Below, in pieces: positions 59,001 through 64,000 of a DNA stretch of 64,000 nucleotides. A program made the position numbers and the translations under genes. Positions within the stretch are counted from its first letter, which is position 1; each line of letters begins with the position of its first letter. The stretch spans positions 3,038,001 to 3,102,000 of the forward strand of contig NZ_CP092364.2 in assembly GCF_022370755.2 (NCBI RefSeq), in the 5' to 3' direction. The notes beneath the pieces were generated by a model that saw nothing but the letters and a program-made list of their open reading frames with translations, was not told the DNA's origin and did not search any database. The stretch comes from Mycolicibacterium goodii (GTDB lineage Bacteria; Actinomycetota; Actinomycetes; Mycobacteriales; Mycobacteriaceae).

Positions 59001-62000
59001 GCATCGACGACTCCTTCTTCGACCTCGGCGGAGACTCACTGTCGGCTATGAGGGCGATCGCCGCCATCAACAAGTCTTTGGGTGCCGGCCTGTCGTTGCG
59101 GACGCTGTTCGACGCGCCCACGGTGGTCAAATTGGCGCCTCGACTCGACCAAGGTGAGAGCCCGCGTGAGGCATTGCGGGCCGGTGAGCGGCCTGCTGTG
59201 GTTCCGTTGTCCTTCGCCCAGAGCCGATTGTGGTTCCTGGAGCAATTGCAGGACGGGGTCGGAGCGTACAACATGCCGGCCGCGTTCCAGATCGACGGGC
59301 CACTCGACGTCGACGTGCTGTGCTCGGCTGTCGACGACGTCATCGCCCGCCACGAATCCGTGCGTACGGTGTTCCCCGACGTCGAAGGTGTCCCGTTCCA
59401 GCAGGTGCTACCGGCCCGACCCGGAATGTGGCGACATGGAGACGCGGCCGTCGCGGCGCCGTTGTCCGAGCACGAGGTGGGCAGGGCGTTGATGTCACTG
59501 GCCGGGCACCCTTTCGATCTCTCCTCCGAGATCCCCATCCGTGTACAGATTCACACGGTGGGACCTGAGCAACATGTGGTGGGAATCGTGGTGCACCACA
59601 TTGCTTTTGACGGGTGGTCACTGGCCCCGATGCTGCGTGACATCAGTCTGGCGTATCAGGCACGCCGAAACGGACACGCACCGCAATGGCCACCGCTGCC
59701 GGTGCAGTACATCGATTACACGTTGTGGCAACGCGCACAATTCGGTGACCTCGACGACGCAGACAGCCCCATCACCCACCAGCTGGCCCACTGGCGAGAG
59801 GTACTCGCCGAGTTGCCAGAACACTTGCAGCTGCCCACCGATCGGCCCTATCCGGCGGTCGCTGATCAACGGGGTGCCAACCTCACCATTGCCTGGCCGC
59901 CCGAACTGCAAACACGTATCCACCAACTCGCCGGTGAGCACAACGCCACCAGCTTCATGGTCGTCCAAACCGCCCTGGCGATCCTGCTGTCGCGACTCAG
60001 CGGAAGCTCTGATGTCGCAGTCGGTTTCCCGGTTGCCGGACGTGACGATCCCGCACTCGACGAACTGATCGGCTTTTTCGTCAACACCCTGGTGCTGCGA
60101 GTCGACCTCGGCGGCGACCCCACCGTCGCCGAACTTCTCACCCAGATACGCCAACGCAGCCTGGCCGCCTACGAACACCAGGACGTGCCGTTCGAAGTCC
60201 TCGTCGAACGGCTCAACCCCGATCGCTCAATGACCCATCACCCACTGGTCCAGGTACAGCTGGCCTGGCAGAACCTCCCGGTAACCACCGATGACCCCAC
60301 CACCGGCCTGACCCTGGGCGACGATCTGCGGGTCACCCGGATACCGCTGGACACCCACACCGCCCGCATGGATCTCACCTTCCTGCTGGCCGAGAACTTC
60401 ACAGAAACCGGTAGGCCACAGGGAATCCGAGGATCGGTCGAATACCGCACCGATGTATACGACAGCGCCACCATTCACTCACTCATACAACGTTTTGAAC
60501 GAATACTGGACGCCATCACCACCGATCCCGATACGCGGGCGTCCACCATCGACATGCTGTCCGCCGATGAACACACCCACCTCGATCAACTCGGTCATCG
60601 GTCGGTGTTGACTCAGCCGGTGGCGCCGGTGTCGATCCCGGAGTTGTTCACCGCGTGGGCGGTTCGCTCACCCGAGGCAATTGCCGTGACATGCGATGGC
60701 CGCTCGATGACCTACCGCGAACTCGATGAGGCATCGAACCGACTGGCCCACCTATTGTCTGGGTACGGTGCCGGGCCCGGCCAATGCGTCGCTCTACTGC
60801 TGCCCCGTTGTGTCGACGCCATCACCGCCATCCTCGCGATCCTCAAAACCGGCGCGGCCTACCTGCCCATCGACCCCGCCACACCCGACACCCGCATCGA
60901 ATTCATCCACACCGACGCCACACCCATCGCCACCATCACCACCCCCACACTGCACCCACCGGTGGCAGCGTGCGGCGTACCCCTCATCGACACCAACGAC
61001 CCTCGCCTTCACACCTGCCCCGATACCCCGCTCCCACCGCCGGCGCCCGACGACATCGCCCACATCATCTACACCTCCGGCACCACCGGAACCCCCAAAG
61101 GCGTCGCCGTCACCCACCACAACATCACCCGCCTGTTCGACCACCTCACCATCGGCATCGACCTCAACCCCGACCAGGTCTGGACCCAATGCCACTCCTA
61201 CGCCTTCGACTACTCCGTCTGGGAAATCTGGGGCCCACTACTGCACGGCGCACGACTCGTCATCGTCCCCGAACACATCACCACCTCACCGGCCGACCTC
61301 CACCAACTACTGATCCACGAACACGTCACCATATGGAGCCAAACCCCCACCGCCCTGGCCGCCCAAACCCCCGACGACCTCCCACCCCTCACACTCATGG
61401 CCGCCGGCGAAACCTGCCCCACCGACGTCGTCAACCACTGGGCACCCGGACGACTCATGATCAACGGCTACGGCCCCACCGAAACCACCATCTACGCCAC
61501 CATCAGCCACCCACTCACACCCGGAGCGGACACCGTCCCCATCGGGGTGCCCGTGCCCGGCACCGCCCTGTTCGTCCTCGACGAACTCCTCCAACCCCTC
61601 GCCCCCGGCGTGACCGGCGAACTCTACGTCGCCGGCCACGGCGTCAGCATCGGCTACCTCCACCGGGCCGGACTCACCGCCTCCCGATTCCTCGCCTGCC
61701 CCTACGGCCCACCCGGCACCCGCATGTACCGCACCGGCGACCTCGTCCACTGGGGCACCGACGGCCAACTGCACTACCACGGCCGCACCGACCACCAAAT
61801 CAAAATCCGCGGCTACCGCATCGAACTCGACGAAATCCGCCACGCTCTCACCACACTCGACGGTGTCACCCACGCCGCCGTCACCACCCGCGAAGACACC
61901 CCCGGCGACAAACGCCTCATCGGCTACATCACCGGAACCGCCGACCCCACCCACGCACGCACCACCCTCGCCGAACAACTCCCCACCTACATGGTCCCCG

Positions 62001-64000
62001 CCACCATCGTCGCGCTCGACACCCTGCCACTGACCACCAACGGAAAACTCGACACCCGCGCCCTGCCCGCCCCCCAATACCAAAGTGCCAACCACCACCG
62101 CGCCCCCACCAACCCCATCGAAGACATCCTCACCGGCATCTACACCCACATCCTCGGCATCGACCACATCAGCATCGACGACTCCTTCTTCGACCTCGGC
62201 GGAGACAGCATCCTGTCGATGCAAGTGGTCGCGCATGCCCGCGCGGCGGGACTGACCTGTCGGCCCCGGGACATCTTCGTCGAGCAGACCGTTGCCAGGC
62301 TGGCACGTGTCGTCGAAGTGACCGACAGTTCGGACACAGTTTCCGATGACGGTGTCGGGCCGGTGTCGCCGACGCCGATCATGCACTGGCTGCACAACAT
62401 CGACGGACCCACCGATCAGTTCAACCAAACAATCATGGTCCAAGCACCACCCGGGGTCACCGAAACCGACGTGATCACCATCCTGCAAGCCCTACTCGAC
62501 CACCACGCCATGCTGCGCCTGCACGCCGAAAACAACGGCGAGAACACCGGCGAGAACTGGACACTCACCACCCTCCAACCCGGCACCATCAACGCCCACG
62601 AATGCCTACACACCGTCGACACACTCACCCACGACACACTCACCCACGCCCGCTCACTGCTGAACCCCACCCACGGATCAGTCGTGCGTGCACTATGGGC
62701 CACCCGCACCAGCCAACTCGCACTGATCATCCACCACCTGGCCATCGACGCAGTCTCCTGGCGAATCCTGCTCGAAGACCTCAACATCGCCTGGACCCAA
62801 CACCAACGAAACCAATCGATAACTCTTCCGGCTCCGGCAACCTCATTCGCGCGGTGGGCGTCACTACTCGCCGAGCACGCTCATTCCACGGCAGTGGTTG
62901 AGCAGGCTGATATTTGGCGGCGCACATGCGCCCGGGCGGCGGCTTCGACCGCTGTGCCCGCACCGGCGCCCGAGTCCGATACCTACGCCAGCGCGGGACA
63001 CCTGACGGTGTCGCTGGATCCCGAGGTCACGCGCCTGTTGCTCGGCGAGGTCCCCGCCGTGTTTCACACCGGCATCCACGACATCTTGCTGATCGCCTAC
63101 GCATTGGCGTGGGCCGAGTTCCTCGGCGCGTCAGGTGCGCCGGTCGCTATCGCCGTCGAGGGCCACGGCCGGCACGAAGAGTTGACGGATGAGCTTTCCG
63201 ACAACCTGGACCTCTCCCGCACCGTGGGCTGGTTCACCACGAAATATCCTGTGACCCTTCGCGTCGGCGGGCTGCACTGGGAAAATGTCGCAGCGGGTGA
63301 CGCCACGCTCGGCATGGTGATCAAGGACGCCAAAGAGCAGTTGCGTGCTCTGCCCGATCCTCTGACGTACGGGCTGCTGCGCTACCTCAACAGCGACGTC
63401 GACCTGTCCGGGCCCGACCCGACCATCGGATTCAATTATCTTGGGCGGCTGGGTGCGGGTGCCGGTGAACTCTCTCGAGAACTGTGGCACATTTGCGAGG
63501 ACAGCCTGGCTGTCGCAAGGGCCGCAGCCGCGGTGCCCGTGCCGCTTTCCCACAGCGCCGAGCTCAACGCCGCCACCATCGACACCCCTGAGGGCCCCTG
63601 CCTGCAAGCCACGTGGAGTTGGGCGCCGTCAGCGCTGAACCAGGCGCAGATCAGCCGGCTCAGCAGGCTGTGGTTCGAGGCCCTCGCCGGCATCTGCACC
63701 CACGTCCAAGACGGCGGCGGCGGACTCACCCCTTCCGACATCGCACCTGCCCGCCTCACCCAACCCGAGATCGACGATTTGCAGCAGCAATACCGCATCG
63801 CCGACATCTTGCCGCTCACTCCCATGCAGCAGGGGCTGCTGTTTCACACCACCACTGTGGGAGGCCACCAAGACGACGTGTATGCGATGCAGCTCGACAT
63901 CTCCGTCAGTGGTCCCCTGGATTCCGGTCGGCTGTACAAGGCAGTGCAGTTCGTCACCGCACGCCATCCGAACGTGGTGGCCCGGTTCTGTCAGCGAGTC
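56093..64000 (+). CDS. Non-ribosomal peptide synthetase, C-A-PCP-C-A-PCP-E-C..., truncated by window end
   Basis: Open from ATG 56093 to the window edge, 2636 residues so far. C1 about 5-440, HHIVVDGAG at 137; its N-terminus ([12 protein letters not shown]) resembles lipid-accepting starter C domains of mycobacterial lipopeptides. A1 about 460-950, [11 protein letters not shown] near 605. PCP1 Ser near 982 (LGGDSLSAM). C2 about 1035-1470, HHIAFDGWS at 1168. A2 about 1510-2005, [11 protein letters not shown] near 1660. PCP2 Ser near 2039 (LGGDSILSM). E domain about 2085-2540, [11 protein letters not shown] at 2214, so residue 2 should be D. C3 begins near 2570 ([14 protein letters not shown]). 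Specificity positions read DAESLAGVC(K) for A1 and DYWSMAGIY(K) for A2; I assign neither with confidence. The product is at least a tripeptide. Confidence 0.95.
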   Translation, partial: METDDRTLPLTRGQLDIWLAQESGRFAVEGQLGLFVRICGPVQREPLEWAIRRVLQEAEPVRAAIFETDGQVFQRVLECPDPGLVFHDLRDSHDPVRQACEMAAAIQNTPLPFSGPLFKFALFQTRPDEFYWFTCCHHIVVDGAGVALIGHRIAAVYSAIVSGSPIPPPFFGSLHDLVTGELEYEASTDYSDDQAYWDLNLPSQDVPHHRTPDATCEREPYAPSVSVRLDPMVLRRVQDLADAWNMPRSSLITAACALLVHGWCALGSEVVLDFPVSRRVSLESKTLPGMMSGVVPLVLRVRPEHTVADFCTHVDTRIRDAIRHQRFPVHTLERKARSRDSGQFTERVSVNFIPSVFTLDFGGLSASASYTNAGLMDGFGLFFSGVGDELFLSTAGAGLPFSCFDVGDLTDRLQRVLVAMTSDPGRRLTTIGLLDADQRADLDGCGNRSVLSASTPPPVSIPDKFAAQVARSPEAVAIREGMRSVTHRDLDDASNRLAHLLAGLGTGPGQCVTLLFNRSAEAVVAMLAVLKTGAAYLPIDPAVPRARMEFMVADAESVVAVTTAELADRLDGVGLTVVDVDDRALAGEPSTALPAPSPDDIAYLIYTSGTTGNPKGVAITHRNVTQLLESLYGHLPGHVWAQWHSLAFDASVEEIWSALLFGGRLVVVPESVAVSPDDFHDLLVREHVSVLSQTPSAVAALSPDGLESVALLVAGEACPAELVERWAPGRVVVNGYGPTETTVCACRTAPLGAASGLPPIGVPVPGAALFVLDDWLRPVAPGVVGELYVAGRGVGVGYVRRPGLTASRFVACPFGGTGTRMYRTGDLVRWDSDGQLHYHGRVDDQVKIRGYRIELGEIQTALAALDGVQQAAVIAREDTPGDKRLIGYITGTADPIATRTTLAERLPAYMVPAAIVVLDTLPLTINGKLDTRALPAPEYQGADRYRAPTNAIEEILTGIYAQILGLEHIGIDDSFFDLGGDSLSAMRAIAAINKSLGAGLSLRTLFDAPTVVKLAPRLDQGESPREALRAGERPAVVPLSFAQSRLWFLEQLQDGVGAYNMPAAFQIDGPLDVDVLCSAVDDVIARHESVRTVFPDVEGVPFQQVLPARPGMWRHGDAAVAAPLSEHEVGRALMSLAGHPFDLSSEIPIRVQIHTVGPEQHVVGIVVHHIAFDGWSLAPMLRDISLAYQARRNGHAPQWPPLPVQYIDYTLWQRAQFGDLDDADSPITHQLAHWREVLAELPEHLQLPTDRPYPAVADQRGANLTIAWPPELQTRIHQLAGEHNATSFMVVQTALAILLSRLSGSSDVAVGFPVAGRDDPALDELIGFFVNTLVLRVDLGGDPTVAELLTQIRQRSLAAYEHQDVPFEVLVERLNPDRSMTHHPLVQVQLAWQNLPVTTDDPTTGLTLGDDLRVTRIPLDTHTARMDLTFLLAENFTETGRPQGIRGSVEYRTDVYDSATIHSLIQRFERILDAITTDPDTRASTIDMLSADEHTHLDQLGHRSVLTQPVAPVSIPELFTAWAVRSPEAIAVTCDGRSMTYRELDEASNRLAHLLSGYGAGPGQCVALLLPRCVDAITAILAILKTGAAYLPIDPATPDTRIEFIHTDATPIATITTPTLHPPVAACGVPLIDTNDPRLHTCPDTPLPPPAPDDIAHIIYTSGTTGTPKGVAVTHHNITRLFDHLTIGIDLNPDQVWTQCHSYAFDYSVWEIWGPLLHGARLVIVPEHITTSPADLHQLLIHEHVTIWSQTPTALAAQTPDDLPPLTLMAAGETCPTDVVNHWAPGRLMINGYGPTETTIYATISHPLTPGADTVPIGVPVPGTALFVLDELLQPLAPGVTGELYVAGHGVSIGYLHRAGLTASRFLACPYGPPGTRMYRTGDLVHWGTDGQLHYHGRTDHQIKIRGYRIELDEIRHALTTLDGVTHAAVTTREDTPGDKRLIGYITGTADPTHARTTLAEQLPTYMVPATIVALDTLPLTTNGKLDTRALPAPQYQSANHHRAPTNPIEDILTGIYTHILGIDHISIDDSFFDLGGDSILSMQVVAHARAAGLTCRPRDIFVEQTVARLARVVEVTDSSDTVSDDGVGPVSPTPIMHWLHNIDGPTDQFNQTIMVQAPPGVTETDVITILQALLDHHAMLRLHAENNGENTGENWTLTTLQPGTINAHECLHTVDTLTHDTLTHARSLLNPTHGSVVRALWATRTSQLALIIHHLAIDAVSWRILLEDLNIAWTQHQRNQSITLPAPATSFARWASLLAEHAHSTAVVEQADIWRRTCARAAASTAVPAPAPESDTYASAGHLTVSLDPEVTRLLLGEVPAVFHTGIHDILLIAYALAWAEFLGASGAPVAIAVEGHGRHEELTDELSDNLDLSRTVGWFTTKYPVTLRVGGLHWENVAAGDATLGMVIKDAKEQLRALPDPLTYGLLRYLNSDVDLSGPDPTIGFNYLGRLGAGAGELSRELWHICEDSLAVARAAAAVPVPLSHSAELNAATIDTPEGPCLQATWSWAPSALNQAQISRLSRLWFEALAGICTHVQDGGGGLTPSDIAPARLTQPEIDDLQQQYRIADILPLTPMQQGLLFHTTTVGGHQDDVYAMQLDISVSGPLDSGRLYKAVQFVTARHPNVVARFCQRV
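58716..58776 (+). repeat. 61-bp exact repeat, copy in NRPS module 1
   Basis: Identical over 61 bases to 61887-61947 and in the same reading frame (start of the A-domain C-terminal subdomain, [20 protein letters not shown]). The surrounding 450 bases (58588-59032 against about 61760-62203) are a mosaic of identical blocks, including a 35-base block at the PCP site. Points to duplication or gene conversion between the modules. Confidence 0.9.
61887..61947 (+). repeat. 61-bp exact repeat, copy in NRPS module 2
   Basis: Partner of 58716-58776, 3171 bases downstream, encoding the same peptide in module 2. Because repeats this long recombine, an in-frame deletion of one C-A-PCP unit by crossing over between the copies is possible. 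Confidence 0.9.

Noticed and set aside
60784..62349. Long open frame of over 500 codons in another frame inside the NRPS
   Set aside because: Its product is almost only Arg, His, Pro and Thr, a by-product of the C-rich strand bias; the NRPS frame has full domain motifs over the same bases.

Overview
The window is high-GC actinobacterial DNA that I read as a fast-growing mycobacterium of the Mycolicibacterium smegmatis type. The basis is gene content and order. The blocks DUF349 / membrane protein / miaB / glutamate ABC transporter / recX / recA and DUF3046 / glycosyltransferase / ephG / pspM / pspA / clgR / cinA-like / pgsA / argA / ftsK / monooxygenase / SDR / RNase J / dapA / thyX follow, as I recall it, the M. 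tuberculosis Rv2728c-Rv2754c neighbourhood. A large [NiFe]-hydrogenase locus is inserted between the two blocks. RecA has no intein. The species was not checked against a database.

Layout. 1-9761: housekeeping genes, including miaB (tRNA methylthiolation), gluABCD (glutamate uptake) and recA-recX. The recA promoter region carries both a PafBC-type damage promoter and a LexA box. 9991-26032: one long plus-strand run with mostly overlapping start and stop codons. It encodes an actinobacterial high-affinity (group 1h type) uptake [NiFe]-hydrogenase: hypA, hypB, small and large subunits, a NifU/Rieske-like protein, three conserved proteins of unknown function, a 39-residue membrane microprotein not normally called, the endopeptidase, hypC, hypF, an unknown protein with a disordered tail, a SIS-HypC fusion, a SIS protein, hypE, a second hypC and hypD. 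26046-32553: small conserved genes, ephG, the envelope-stress set pspM-pspA-clgR behind an ECF-sigma-type promoter, cinA-like, pgsA and divergent argA. 32582-40358: ftsK, a monooxygenase, a mycofactocin-type SDR, RNase J, dapA and thyX. 40452-43694: a GntR regulator facing a proline-iminopeptidase-like hydrolase and an APC permease, with a perfect operator palindrome between them.

43695-64000 is accessory. After a disrupted lipoprotein remnant, a YcaQ-like protein and an alpha/beta hydrolase comes a natural-product locus: MmpL transporter, MbtH-like protein, a fully reducing Mas-type polyketide synthase (KS-AT-DH-ER-KR-ACP), and a giant NRPS (C-A-PCP-C-A-PCP-E-C...) that runs off the window end. 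The natural reading is that the PKS builds a methyl-branched acyl chain and the first NRPS condensation domain attaches it to a peptide whose second residue is D-configured. MmpL would then export the lipopeptide. The layout recalls the glycopeptidolipid locus, but the module order differs. I do not recognise the product, and this is the best candidate for an undescribed system in the window. No tRNA, rRNA, insertion sequence or CRISPR array was recognised.
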